Source: Pyramidobacter piscolens (lineage in GTDB: Bacteria; Synergistota; Synergistia; Synergistales; Dethiosulfovibrionaceae). Taken from it: a stretch of DNA of 64,000 bases. Under the pieces are notes generated by a model. It was not told where the DNA came from, ran no database searches, and worked only from the letters and a program-made list of their open reading frames with translations. Location: contig SFDM01000029.1 of the NCBI GenBank assembly GCA_004558205.1, positions 22,088 to 86,087 on the forward strand, given 5' to 3'. This document shows positions 26,587 through 37,529 of the stretch, in pieces. Numbering within the stretch: the first letter of the stretch is position 1; each line of letters begins with the position of its first letter. The position numbers and the translations under genes are program-made.

Positions 26587-26623
26587 AACAATTCCCTCCC
26601 TTCTGCTCCACCTACACCTAAAT

Positions 26624-26962
26624 TTAACCTGGGGGCCACTGGAGGCCTCTCCCCGCTAACAAATGGATGTGAAGGTGGGGGACTGTCTGACCAGCTGCTT
26701 CTCCGCAGTTGACGACGATCCTGTACCCCTGCCCGGACAATCCGAGCTTCACGACCACTGCCCTGACGGACGCCATAAGCTTGCTCCACAGGGCCAGATC
26801 TGCGACGGCATCGACTGAAGCGACGTGCTCTTTCGGTATGACCAGCACATGAACGGGCGCTTGAGGCCTGATGTCTCTAAAGGCCAGGGCGCAGTCGTCT
26901 TCATATACGATATCCGCCGGAAGCTTCCCTGATACGATTGCACAAAATGGACATAATCCCAT
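26624..26962 (-). CDS. HIT-family nucleotide-binding protein
   Basis: Histidine-triad hydrolase of 112 residues from MGLCPFC. The triad motif is VPHLHIHLL near the C-terminus, and the N-terminus has CPFCAIVSGKLPADIVYEDD with a two-cysteine zinc site, as in the HinT-like branch that hydrolyses purine nucleoside phosphoramidates. An in-frame extension upstream is rejected because GAGGTG precedes the chosen ATG and the family begins here. It lies between mtaB and rpsU on the minus strand. Confidence 0.92.
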   Translation of the reverse strand: MGLCPFCAIVSGKLPADIVYEDDCALAFRDIRPQAPVHVLVIPKEHVASVDAVADLALWSKLMASVRAVVVKLGLSGQGYRIVVNCGEAAGQTVPHLHIHLLAGRGLQWPPG

Positions 26963-27006
26963 CGCCGTCACCTCGCATAAGGGACATTTTATCACTAGCA
27001 AAGCCG

Positions 27007-28338
27007 TTACGACAATAGGCAATCGTCCTCAGTTGCACTTTTTTTTATCAAATCGCCAAAAAGCACGCCCTGATTTTGAGAAACAGCCCTCACCAGCCGC
27101 TCTTCACGGAATATTTTACCATCTTTCAGGTGAAATTCAATATACTGGGGCGTATACCCTTGAGATTTTCCTCGCGCCTCGCCTTCAAACAAAACAGGAA
27201 CCTCGCGCCCCACCCATCGGGCCGCTTCGGCGGAAATCTGTTCCAATCCCGCCCGTTTCAAACGCTCCGCGCGGTCTTCGGCAACGGAACTTTCAACCTG
27301 GCAGGGCATGGACGCCGCCGGCGTGCCCGCCCTGGGAGAATAGCGGAAACCGTGAACGCGCCCGATCCGCGCCGCTTTCATCAGGTCCAGCGTGTTTTGG
27401 AAAGCCGCTTCGCTCTCGCCGGGAAAGGCGCACATCACGTCGGTGGAAATGTGGAGGTCCTGCCCCAGCGCGTCCCTCAGCCGCCGGACCAGGGCCAGAT
27501 AGTCCTCCGCCCCATGGCCGCGGCCCATGCGCCTCAAAACTCCGTCGTCGCCCGACTGGAGCGGCAGATGGAGATGGCGGCAGAACGACGGCGTCTCCGC
27601 CAGCGCGTCCAAAAGCTCGCCGTCCACGCAGAAGGGTTCCAGCGAGCCGAAACGCAGCCTTTTCAGGCCCTCCAGCGCCCCCAGCCCGCGGATTAGGGCC
27701 GCGAAGGACTCGCCGCTGTCGCGGCCGAACAGCCCCAGATGGACGCCCGTCAGCACGATCTCGAGACAGCCCGCGCCGAGGCAGCGCCGCGCCTCTTCGA
27801 GGATATCGCCGGCCGGCCGGCTGACCGACGGGCCTCTCAGCGAGGGCACGATACAATAGGTGCAGCCGTGGTCGCAGCCGTCCTGCACCTTGATGAAAGC
27901 CCGGCTGTGATGCAGGGGCCGGTCAAGCTCCAAAGCGTCCCAGCGGCGGGGCGGCGTTCCGCGAAGCGCCTGAAATTTCGGCGACTTTTCCTCAAAAAAG
28001 CGCTCCACCCTGTCGGGAATCTCGCTTTTGAGGCGGTTGCCGACCAGAAGGTTCACGCCCATACCGCGGGCCAGATCCTCGCCGACGCCCTGCGCCCAGC
28101 AGCCGCAGGCTACAATACAGGCCCCGGGAGACAAGCGGCGGAAACGGTGAATCAGCTGGCGGCTTTTCCGGTCGGCCATGGCCGTCACGGAACAGGTCAC
28201 GATCACCGCCGCGTCGAAGGGCGCTTCCTCGACGATCAGGGCGCCTCGACACACAAAGGCGGAGGCGATGGATTCCGCCTCCGCCAAATTGGTCCTGCAC
28301 CCCAGGGCCTGCACGGCCACTCTGCGGCCCTTCAGCAT
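27007..28338 (-). CDS. mtaB: tRNA t6A37 methylthiotransferase MtaB
   Basis: Radical-SAM enzyme that adds a methylthio group to N6-threonylcarbamoyladenosine at tRNA position 37. The 443-residue protein has the N-terminal UPF0004 domain with its three cysteines (ALGCRTN, VTCSVT, ACGCWAQ), the radical-SAM CxxxCxxC motif in QDGCDHGCTYCIVPSLRGPS and a C-terminal TRAM-like region. The YCIVPSLRG signature separates MtaB from MiaB/RimO less sharply than phylogeny would, but the start without long extension and context next to prmA fit MtaB. Start follows the prmA stop codon directly. Confidence 0.9.
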   Translation of the reverse strand: MLKGRRVAVQALGCRTNLAEAESIASAFVCRGALIVEEAPFDAAVIVTCSVTAMADRKSRQLIHRFRRLSPGACIVACGCWAQGVGEDLARGMGVNLLVGNRLKSEIPDRVERFFEEKSPKFQALRGTPPRRWDALELDRPLHHSRAFIKVQDGCDHGCTYCIVPSLRGPSVSRPAGDILEEARRCLGAGCLEIVLTGVHLGLFGRDSGESFAALIRGLGALEGLKRLRFGSLEPFCVDGELLDALAETPSFCRHLHLPLQSGDDGVLRRMGRGHGAEDYLALVRRLRDALGQDLHISTDVMCAFPGESEAAFQNTLDLMKAARIGRVHGFRYSPRAGTPAASMPCQVESSVAEDRAERLKRAGLEQISAEAARWVGREVPVLFEGEARGKSQGYTPQYIEFHLKDGKIFREERLVRAVSQNQGVLFGDLIKKSATEDDCLLS

Positions 28339-29208
28339 TTAAATCTTTTCCGCGGCGAGGCCGCACCAGTCGCCGCTCTGAATTTCATCGATCAGGCGCA
28401 GTCCGTTCTGCTCCAAGAGCGTCTTGAAGATCTCGCCTTCCTTGATCACCATGCCCGAGAAGATCGCCCGTCCGCCCTTTTTCAGGACGCCCGCCACATC
28501 GGGCAGCATGGCGCACAGCGGTTCGTAAAGGATGTTGGCCATCAGCAGGTCCACTTTATGGTCGAATCCCTTCAGCAGGTCGCCCACGGCGATGTCGAGC
28601 CGGTCGGAAGATATGCCGTTCAGTTCCAGCGTGTTGTGAATGGCCTCCTCCATGACGGCGGGATCCAAATCCCGCGCGTAGGCCTTCACGGCGCCCATCT
28701 TCAGCGCCGCGATGGACAGGATCGCCGACCCGCAGCCGATATCGGCCACCGTATCGCCCTCGCGGATGCAGCGTTCCACCAGCGTCAGCACCGACTGGGT
28801 GCTTTCGTGGTATCCCGTGCCAAAGGCCGTTCCGGGATAGATATAGACCGGCAGGCGGCCCTTGTCTTCCTTGCCGGCATGCCACGGCGCCATGACCACC
28901 AGGCTCTTCCCAACGTTCAAGGGAGGAAAGGCGTCCATCCACTCCGTGTTCCACGGACGGTTCTCGATCTTGCCCATGTCCTTGATCTCCAGATTTTCCC
29001 AGGGCTCCAGCAACGGCGTCAAAACCTTGAGCCATTCCCCCAGATCCTGATTGCTGCGGTAATAGATCTGAAGCTCGGAGGCGTCGCCGCGGCTCACATC
29101 CAGAGACCCGATGCAGCCGGAAGCTTCCGCGGCGGAGCTCATCACTTCCTCCATGCCGACGGGACCCCTTAACGTAATGTACCACCAGTAATTCTCACCG
29201 GACGTCAT
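28339..29208 (-). CDS. prmA: ribosomal protein L11 methyltransferase
   Basis: SAM-dependent methyltransferase that modifies ribosomal protein L11, 289 residues. The N-terminal substrate-recognition domain (YWWYITLRGP) is joined to a class I methyltransferase domain with PGTAFGTGYHESTQ, the SAM-binding motif VADIGCGSAILSIAALKMG and the catalytic region MANILYEPL. The start ATG is preceded by AGGAGG. It is the first gene of the run prmA-mtaB-hit-rpsU-yqeY; dnaJ, its usual upstream neighbour, is displaced by about 3.3 kb here. Confidence 0.93.
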   Translation of the reverse strand: MTSGENYWWYITLRGPVGMEEVMSSAAEASGCIGSLDVSRGDASELQIYYRSNQDLGEWLKVLTPLLEPWENLEIKDMGKIENRPWNTEWMDAFPPLNVGKSLVVMAPWHAGKEDKGRLPVYIYPGTAFGTGYHESTQSVLTLVERCIREGDTVADIGCGSAILSIAALKMGAVKAYARDLDPAVMEEAIHNTLELNGISSDRLDIAVGDLLKGFDHKVDLLMANILYEPLCAMLPDVAGVLKKGGRAIFSGMVIKEGEIFKTLLEQNGLRLIDEIQSGDWCGLAAEKI

Positions 29209-29302
29209 AATAAAAATCCTCCTGCCCCGAGGGCGTGAATTTACGCCTATTATACCAAAGGAAGGACAGAAAGGAAAATTCCGCACATTTCAGCTTTCGG
29301 CG

Positions 29303-30136
29303 CTATTTGCCAAGGCGCTTCAGAAGGAAGGGCACGGCCTGTTCGAAGTTCACGCCGTACCAGCGGTGGTCAGGGTCGTCCAGCGTGACTCGGATACACT
29401 CGGCGGTGTAGTCGGCGGCGATTCTCGAGGACTCCTTCCAGTCAAAGCCGTTCATCAGGGCGCCCACGCAGGCGCTGGAGAAAATGTCGCCCGTGCCGTG
29501 GAAGCTCACGTCCAGCCGGGGATGGGCGTAGTGATAGTACTGGCCGGCTTCGCGGTCATAGCCCATGACGCCCGTCACGCCCTTTTCGAAGCCCACGCCG
29601 GTCAGCAGGCTGACAGGCGCGCCCAGGTCGGCCAGCTTGCCCAGCAGCTTCTTCACATAGGCCTCGTCGTAGGTCTCGCGGTATTCCGATCCGGTCATGA
29701 AGCAGGCTTCGGTGATGTTGGGCACGATAATGTCCGCCTTGGCGCAGAGGGCGCCCATCTTTTTGGCGAAAGCCGCGTCGAAGGCGGGATAAAGCTTGCC
29801 GTTATCGGCCATGACAGGATCCACAAAGATCACGTTGGAAGGAGTCTTGAACTGCGCGAACATCTCCGCCAGCAGCTCGATCTGCTCGTCCGATCCCAGA
29901 TAGCCCGTGTAGACGGCGTCGAAGCCGATCCCCTCATCCTTCCAGTGGCGCGTGATGGGCCTGATCTCGTCGGTCAGGTCGCGGCAGGTGAAGTTCTTGA
30001 ACATGGTGTGGGTCGACAGCACCGCCGTAGGGATAACGGCGGTCTCCACGCCCATGGCAGAAATGATGGGCAGCGCGACGGTGAGCGAACATTTGCCTAC
30101 GCAGGAAATATCCTGGACGGTGACGATTCTTTTCAT
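29303..30136 (-). CDS. pdxY: pyridoxamine/pyridoxal kinase
   Basis: PfkB-superfamily kinase that phosphorylates pyridoxamine or pyridoxal in vitamin B6 salvage, 277 residues. The N-terminus RIVTVQDISCVGKCSLTVAL and the substrate region STHTMFKNFTCRDL match bacterial PdxY-type kinases; VDPVMADNGKLY and the catalytic GTGDIFSSA anion-hole motif are present. It is divergent from a MocR-type regulator of the PdxR kind, and their promoters overlap, so PLP-dependent regulation is likely. Specificity among the three B6 vitamers is not decided by the sequence. Confidence 0.9.
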   Translation of the reverse strand: MKRIVTVQDISCVGKCSLTVALPIISAMGVETAVIPTAVLSTHTMFKNFTCRDLTDEIRPITRHWKDEGIGFDAVYTGYLGSDEQIELLAEMFAQFKTPSNVIFVDPVMADNGKLYPAFDAAFAKKMGALCAKADIIVPNITEACFMTGSEYRETYDEAYVKKLLGKLADLGAPVSLLTGVGFEKGVTGVMGYDREAGQYYHYAHPRLDVSFHGTGDIFSSACVGALMNGFDWKESSRIAADYTAECIRVTLDDPDHRWYGVNFEQAVPFLLKRLGK

Positions 30137-30181
30137 AGTAATTTTCTACCTCTCTGTATTTTCAGTTTTTCGTTCTTCATA

Positions 30182-30210
30182 TTGACGAGCGATGACAGGG
30201 CCATTATACT
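30182..30210 (+). promoter_or_regulatory. promoter of the pdxR-type gene
   Basis: TTGACG, 17-bp spacer, TATACT, about 65 bp upstream of the regulator's start codon. Confidence 0.65.
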
Positions 30211-30230
30211 CACATCTGACCATGTTAAAA
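30203..30230 (-). promoter_or_regulatory. promoter of pdxY, overlapping the divergent one
   Basis: TATAAT at 30203-30208 on the minus strand with a weak TTTTAA-like -35 box 16 bp further up. The -10 boxes of the two divergent promoters overlap almost base for base, so polymerase can occupy only one at a time. Confidence 0.5.
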
Positions 30231-30263
30231 TAGCCATAAAAGAAATAAATCATAAGGTCAGAT
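30214..30263. promoter_or_regulatory. inverted repeat, candidate PdxR operator
   Basis: Perfect 8-bp arms ATCTGACC (30214-30221) and GGTCAGAT (30256-30263). The left arm lies inside the spacer of the pdxY promoter and the right arm just before the regulator gene. Confidence 0.5.
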
Positions 30264-30274
30264 TGGAGCGCGCC

Positions 30275-31686
30275 ATGCTTACCTACTCTTTTGAAGGCCG
30301 GGGAGACTGCGGCCTCAGCGAATACCTGTACCGCCGGATCAAGGCCGACATCTTGGAGGGACGTCTGGCCCCCGGCGAAAAACTGCCCTCAAAGCGCGCT
30401 TTGGCCCGGCACCTCAGCGTGAGCGCCGTCACCGTGGAAAACACCTACGGCCAGCTCGCCGCCGAAGGCTATCTCCGACCGGAACCCCGGCGGGGCTTTT
30501 TGTGCCGGCGCTGCCGCCCCGGCAGCGGCCGCCGGCGCCCCGCCCTCCCAGGCGGCCCCTTCCCGCCGAAGGGGAACGGGCCTGGCTCGCCGACTTCGCC
30601 AGCAGCGCCGCCGACGCCGAGACCTTTCCCTTTCTCAGCTGGAACAGGACCATGCGGGAGACCATGGCCCAGTGCCGGGACCAGCTGGCGGCCTCTTCGC
30701 CCTCGCCGGGCGTGCCGGAGCTGCGCGCCGCCCTGGCGGACTACCTTTACCAGTTCCGCGGCATGACGGTAGATCCGTCGCAGATCGTGGTGGGGGCGGG
30801 AACGGAATACCTCTACGGCCTGATCGTCCGCTTGCTGGGGCCGCGGCGCTGCGCCGTCGAGGACCCGGGCTACCAGAAGATATCGAAAATTTACGAGAGC
30901 TGCGGCGTGGACTGCGCCTTTATCCCCCTGGACGGCAGCGGCGTGGAGATCGAAAGCCTGGAGCGCTCGGCCGCCACGGTGCTCCACATTTCGCCGTCAC
31001 ACCACTTCCCCACAGGGCTGGTCACGCCCGTGAGCCGGCGCTGGGAGCTGCTGGACTGGGCGTCGCGGCTTCAGGGACGGGTGATCGTGGAAGACGACTA
31101 CGACAGCGAATTCCGCATGGTGGGCCGGCCTATCCCCTCCCTTCAAAGCATCGACGGCGGCGGGCAGGTGATCTACGTCAACACCTTCTCCAAGAGCCTG
31201 ATCCCTACGATCCGCATCAGCTACATGGTGCTGCCGCCGTGGCTCATGGAGCTTTACCGGCAAAAGCTGGGCTTCTATTCCTGCACCGTCTCAAACTTCG
31301 AGCAGTACACGCTGGCGCGGTTCATCGAAAAGGGGCTCTTCGAAAAGCACGTCAACCGCATGAGAAATTACTACTGCTCCCAGAGGGACGCCATCCTGGC
31401 CTGCATCAGGAAGCACCCCTGCCGCGGACGCCTGTCCGTCGGCGAGGAAAACGCGGGGCTCCACTTCCTGCTGACGGTCAAGACCGATTTGAGCGACGAA
31501 GAGCTGCTTCAAAAGCTGCAGCGCCACGGCGTCCGCATCTTCTGCCTGAGCCAGTTTTACCGCGACAAAAAGCGCGCCCTGGAGCACCGTCTGGTCGTCA
31601 ACTACTCCGGCATCCCCCGCGGCCGCCTGGAGGAGTCGGTGAACCTTCTCCTGGACAGTTTGGACGATAGCACAACGGCGCCATAG
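30275..31686 (+). pseudogene. pdxR: PdxR-type MocR regulator, broken by a one-base frameshift
   Basis: Regulator made of an N-terminal GntR winged helix (YLYRRIKADILEGRLAPGEK and LSVSAVTVENTYGQLAAEGY) fused to a class I aminotransferase-like domain that binds PLP (lysine in NTFSKSLIPTIRISYM). The first frame is lost at a run of five T at 30497-30501; one more T there would give GFFVPALPP and join the N-terminal frame to the rest, making a normal 470-residue protein. Both halves look fully conserved, so the break is recent, a sequencing error, or a slippage site. It is divergent from pdxY, the expected target of a PdxR activator. Confidence 0.85.
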
Positions 31687-31734
31687 GAGCCGCTTCGTCT
31701 GGGATATATCAAGAAAAATCGCAGGAAGGGAAAG

Positions 31735-32432
31735 AGAATGGCCGAAAAACTTTTGGAATTGCCCATTGGGAACCCTGACAGCCTTTCTTTTCGGCTTATG
31801 CGATGAAAATACTTTGGCTTTGATTTGAAATTTCGGAGCGAAGTAGATTTTCTCAATGACTTTGCGAGCACTGCCTATAGGATATCAGAGCTTTCACAAC
31901 ATCCGCGCGGAAAATTAAGTCTATGTGGATAAAACGGCGAAATAGCTCTCCCTTACTGATTTGAACGCCAAGGGGCGCAAAGGGAAAGCGAAAATCTGGG
32001 TAAAGAAAACAGCAATCATCAAATTTTACAAACACCAAGCCTTTCCCTTCCTTTGCGAACCTTCGCACGCTTTCTTTCCATCTTTGCGATGAAAATCCTT
32101 TGACCTTGACTTTGCTTTTGCATAATTATAGAACCTCCGCGGAATTTTTTTCCGGGAGGCTCCTCACATGTTCTACGTGGAACATTTTATGCTCATGGAT
32201 TTTTCAGGTTAAAAGCTTTTAATGTAAAGGCTCGCAAAGGAAAACCTTGAAAGACTTTTAGAACCGCAAGATCAAGCGAAATTTATAAATTTCCATCATG
32301 TTAATTCGTTTTTTAGTTAATAATTTAGGTTTTATTTTTCCTTTGCGTCCTTTGCACCCTTTCTCTTCAGCCTTTGCGTCCTTCGCGCCCTTTCTTCTTC
32401 AGTATCTTTGCGTTGAAATCCTTTGACTTTGA
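31735..32432. repeat. cluster of decayed MITE-like repeats
   Basis: The 848-bp gap between the pdxR-type gene and dnaJ holds no gene. It contains at least three pieces of the MITE-like family, each ending in a version of TTTGCGATGAAAATC-CTTTGACCTTGA: at about 31799-31823, 32083-32108 and 32409-32432. The last piece (about 32210-32432) aligns with copy B at 25666-25875 in the same orientation and has an internal tandem duplication of CTTTGCGTCCTTTGC. After it, GACATGAAGCACGC recurs at about 57788. Confidence 0.65.
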
Positions 32433-32484
32433 TCTTCGGTCCGACATGAAGCACGCTGAATGCGAATTAACATAACGCGAGAAC

Positions 32485-32529
32485 AAAAAATCCCCCGTCG
32501 GAAAACGAGCTTCCGAACGGGGGATTTTT
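32485..32529 (-). terminator. terminator after dnaJ
   Basis: Minus-strand stem AAATCCCCCGTTCGGAA pairing with TTCCGACGGGGGATTT, followed by TTTT, six bases beyond the dnaJ stop codon. Confidence 0.88.
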
Positions 32530-32534
32530 GATGG

Positions 32535-33710
32535 CTACTTTTTCTTTTTTGTCGTCTTTTTCTTTGAGTCCGACGTTTCGCTTTTCTTGCCGCCAAAGAG
32601 CTTGTCGAAGAAGCCCGGCTCCTCGCCGTCCTTCGTCGCGACGCTCATCTCGGCCGCCAGTTCCTTCATCAGCTCCAAGCTCTTCTCGGACAGGGCGCTG
32701 CCCTTGGGCACGTCCACGGTCACGTGAAGATAAAGGTCGCCGCGGCCCGAGCCGCGCAGGCGAGGCATGCCTTTGCCCTTCAGGCGGATTGTCTGGCCCG
32801 GAGACGTGCCCTCGGGGATGTCGTAATCGGCCGTCCCGTCGATCAGCGTCTCCACCGACGACGAACCGCCCAGCACCGCCAGGGGGAAGGGGATCGTCAC
32901 GGCGCGGTGCAGGTCCAAGCCCTCGCGCTGGAAATCGGGGTGGTCCTTCACGTCCATGACGATGTACAGGTCGCCCGGCGCGCCGCCGTTCATGCCTAGC
33001 TCGCCCGCGCCGGCCACCCGAAGGCGGGTGCCCCGGTCCACGCCGGCCTGGACTTTGATCTCCTGCTCGCGGCGGCGATGGATGCGGCCTTCGCCTCCGC
33101 ACTCGCTGCAGGGCTTTTCCACCACTTTGCCGCGGCCTCCGCAGGTGGGGCAGGTCCCCACGGTCACCGTGTCGCCGAAGATGGTGCGCACGCGGGACCT
33201 GACCTGGCCGGTGCCGCCGCAGGTGCTGCACGTCCGCGGCTCATGCCCCGGTTCGGAACCCGTTCCATTGCAGTGATCGCAAGGTTCCCAGCGCGGAATG
33301 GTGACTTTTTTCGCCACGCCGCGGGCAGCCTCTTCAAGGGTGATGGACAACACCATCTCCAGGTCGCTGCCCCGGCGGGGGGCGTCGGGACGGGATCTTG
33401 CCCCGGTGAAGCCCCCGCCGAAGAAACTGCCGAACAGGTCGCCGAACATATCCTCGGCCCCGCCGCCAAAGGGATTGGCGTTCTCGTCGGCGGTTCCGAA
33501 CTGATCGTAGCGGCTTCTTTTCTCCTGGTCGCCGAGAACCGAATAGGCCTCATTAACCTCCTTGAACTTCCGCTCTGCGTCGGGATCGCCGGGGTGGGAG
33601 TCCGGATGACAGGTGCGGACCTTTAAGCGATAGGCCTTCTTGATCTCCTCCGCTGTCGCTGTGCGGGAGACTTCAAGAACTTCGTAGAAATCCCGACGGG
33701 TCTCAGCCAT
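32535..33710 (-). CDS. dnaJ: chaperone DnaJ
   Basis: Co-chaperone that delivers clients to DnaK and stimulates its ATPase, 391 residues. The J domain (residues about 8-72) includes the HPD triad in CHPDSHPGDP. A G/F-rich region with FGGG-type repeats follows, then four zinc-binding CxxCxGxG repeats (CDHCNGTG, CSTCGGTG, CPTCGGRG, CSECGGEG) and the C-terminal substrate-binding domains. The C-terminus has a lysine-rich tail (KKKTTKKKK). It starts 14 bases after dnaK and ends the heat-shock operon. Confidence 0.96.
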   Translation of the reverse strand: MAETRRDFYEVLEVSRTATAEEIKKAYRLKVRTCHPDSHPGDPDAERKFKEVNEAYSVLGDQEKRSRYDQFGTADENANPFGGGAEDMFGDLFGSFFGGGFTGARSRPDAPRRGSDLEMVLSITLEEAARGVAKKVTIPRWEPCDHCNGTGSEPGHEPRTCSTCGGTGQVRSRVRTIFGDTVTVGTCPTCGGRGKVVEKPCSECGGEGRIHRRREQEIKVQAGVDRGTRLRVAGAGELGMNGGAPGDLYIVMDVKDHPDFQREGLDLHRAVTIPFPLAVLGGSSSVETLIDGTADYDIPEGTSPGQTIRLKGKGMPRLRGSGRGDLYLHVTVDVPKGSALSEKSLELMKELAAEMSVATKDGEEPGFFDKLFGGKKSETSDSKKKTTKKKK

Positions 33711-33724
33711 CGTGTAATTTCCGT

Positions 33725-35563
<1,839 letters not shown>

Positions 35564-35631
35564 GAGAAATCACCTCAAAAATTAATTTTCGTTTCTATGT
35601 ATGTGGTACTGCGGTCTTTCCCGCTTATTCC

Positions 35632-36189
35632 CTAGTTCTGTTCCGGCGTTTCTTCGTCCTTTGGCTCGGAGTAGCGTCCCACCATGACCGTCGCGGGGCG
35701 GATGACTTTCTCGGCCAGCTGGAAACCGCGCTGAACCACGGTCTGGATCAGGCCGTCCTGCGCCTTGTCGGCCACGGGGACCATGCCCATGGCGTCGTGG
35801 CACAGAGGCGAGAACGCCTCGCCCACCGGGTTGAGCTCCTTGACGCCCAGCGAGGCCAGCGCGTTGGAGAACTGCTGCTTGACCATCCTGACGCCTTCCT
35901 TGATGGATCCGGGATTCTCTTCCGCCGATCCAAGCGCGCGTTCCAAGTTGTCGAACACGGGAAGCATCATCAGCACCGCCCGTTCGCTGCCCTGCGCCTT
36001 GAGGCGCTTCATCTCGCGCTCGGCCCAGTTGCGGTAGTTGATGCCGTCGGCCTGGGCACGGGCGGCGATTTCGCGCATCTGCTCGTACTGGCCTTTCAGC
36101 TTTTCAAGCTCCGACGCGTCGGAGTCGGTCACCTTTTCAGCGGTCACTTCCTCCGTCACGGGGACTTCCTTGTCTTTCATTTCATCCAT
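35632..36189 (-). CDS. grpE: nucleotide exchange factor GrpE
   Basis: Dimeric co-chaperone of 185 residues that exchanges ADP on DnaK. An acidic N-terminus is followed by a long coiled-coil helix (ELEKLKGQYEQMREIAARAQ) with the family's ERE motif region NYRNWAEREMKRLK, and the C-terminal beta domain with GEAFSPLCHDAMGMVP and GFQLAEKVIRPATVMVG. Its start overlaps the end of hrcA by eight bases, coupling translation. Confidence 0.95.
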   Translation of the reverse strand: MDEMKDKEVPVTEEVTAEKVTDSDASELEKLKGQYEQMREIAARAQADGINYRNWAEREMKRLKAQGSERAVLMMLPVFDNLERALGSAEENPGSIKEGVRMVKQQFSNALASLGVKELNPVGEAFSPLCHDAMGMVPVADKAQDGLIQTVVQRGFQLAEKVIRPATVMVGRYSEPKDEETPEQN

Positions 36190-37225
36190 TATGGGGATCC
36201 TCCTTCCCGGCCGCCGGCCCGTTCAGGCCGCTCAAGACGGCTTCAAGCACGGCGATCGAGTGTTCGTAGTTCATTCGCAAAGGCCCTATCAGGCCGACCA
36301 CGGCCTTGCGTCCGCTTTCGGACGCCGTGGACATCATGACGGAACAGCCCTGCATAAAAGGGCGGGCGTTTTCGTCGCCGATGGTCACTTTCAGCCCATC
36401 GGAAGCGGCGTAGTCGTGGATCAGGTTCTCCAATCCCGCCTTCTCCTCCATCAGCGCCGAGATGGCCTGAATGCGGTCCTGTCTCTCGCTTGATTCGCCG
36501 TTGGACGTGAAGATCTCGCTGATGCCGCCCGTCGAAAGCGTAAGCCCGTCGCCGCTCATCATCCAGTCCAGACCGTCGAAGGCCGGTTTGCAGCCGTCCC
36601 AGTTGGAGGAAAGCTGCTGGGCCAGATAAATGTTCAGCCCTTCGCGGACGCTGCCCCAGGGATGGCCCGAAGCGACGCGGTTGATGATCCGCGACAGGTC
36701 GTCCAGATGCTCCTGGGTGATGTCGCTCTTCACCTTGACGCGGCTGTGATGGACCATGCCGCCCTCAAGGACCAGAAGCAGAAGCACCACGTCGGCCGAG
36801 ATCCTGATGAAATCCACCTTCTGAAGTTTCAGGTCGTCCACCACCTTGACGGCGGCGACGCTGAAACATCTCGTAAAACGGCCCAAAAAGCGGGTCACCT
36901 CGTTAAGGCGCTCGTCAAGGCCCTGAAGCTGGCTCGACATCTGGTTCATCCACTGCTTGATCTCCGGCGGCGGGACCGAGGGCCTGTGAAGGATCGAATT
37001 CACGTAGACCCGATAGGCCATGGACGTGGGAAGGCGTCCCGCCGAAGAATGAGGCTGGGAGAAATAGCCCATCTCTTCGAGATCGGACATCTCGTTCCTG
37101 ATGGTCGCCGCACTGTGGCTTTTCAGAAATTTCCGCGAAATCGTGCGCGAACCCACGGGTTCGCCCGTCTGGATATATTCGTATACCACCGCGAGCACTA
37201 TTTCAAGCTGGCGTTCAGTAAGCAC
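36182..37225 (-). CDS. hrcA: heat-inducible transcription repressor HrcA
   Basis: Repressor of 347 residues that binds CIRCE elements and loses activity under heat stress. The N-terminal winged helix contains LAVVYEYIQTGEPVGSRTIS and SHSAATIRNEMSDLEEMGY; the rest is the HrcA GAF-like domain, with IGPLRMNYEHSIAVLEAV near the end. The start is GTG with GGGGGTGAGG before it. It is the first gene of hrcA-grpE-dnaK-dnaJ and controls itself through the perfect CIRCE 22 bp upstream. Confidence 0.95.
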   Translation of the reverse strand: MLTERQLEIVLAVVYEYIQTGEPVGSRTISRKFLKSHSAATIRNEMSDLEEMGYFSQPHSSAGRLPTSMAYRVYVNSILHRPSVPPPEIKQWMNQMSSQLQGLDERLNEVTRFLGRFTRCFSVAAVKVVDDLKLQKVDFIRISADVVLLLLVLEGGMVHHSRVKVKSDITQEHLDDLSRIINRVASGHPWGSVREGLNIYLAQQLSSNWDGCKPAFDGLDWMMSGDGLTLSTGGISEIFTSNGESSERQDRIQAISALMEEKAGLENLIHDYAASDGLKVTIGDENARPFMQGCSVMMSTASESGRKAVVGLIGPLRMNYEHSIAVLEAVLSGLNGPAAGKEDPHNG

Positions 37226-37246
37226 CGCCTCACCCCCTTCGGCTTA

Positions 37247-37273
37247 TTAGCACTCAATTAAAAGGAGTGCTAA
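37247..37273 (-). promoter_or_regulatory. CIRCE operator
   Basis: Perfect consensus: TTAGCACTC, nine bases, GAGTGCTAA. It lies between the promoter and the hrcA start and is the binding site of HrcA. Confidence 0.97.
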
Positions 37274-37292
37274 CGCACCCATCACGAAAGAG

Positions 37293-37321
37293 AGGATACC
37301 AGCATTCTCCGTTAATGTCAA
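37293..37321 (-). promoter_or_regulatory. hrcA operon promoter
   Basis: Minus-strand TTGACA, 17-bp spacer, TATCCT, with the CIRCE directly downstream over the transcription start. The rest of the 37226-37529 gap shows a second AT-rich segment with TATAAT near 37478 that could serve the divergent response-regulator gene. Confidence 0.8.
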
Positions 37322-37529
37322 GACAGGTCAGAAAGAAATTTTACTTATCTTTGCTGACAAAAAAATTCGGGTTTGTCCTTCCGAAAGCGCGTCAAAACCT
37401 TTCGGCGCCTTTCAACATGATTTACTTGGCTTACCATCCCGCGCAGCGCTCATTCACGCAAAGGTGCCTCTTTGGGATATAATAGAAAAAGATATAATAA
37501 GAAAAAATTTTCAAAAAGGAGGCGGCACC

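Noticed and set aside
31602..32068. Two small minus-strand frames (89 and 71 residues) between pdxR and dnaJ
   Set aside because: They lie in decayed MITE-like repeats and have no ribosome-binding site.
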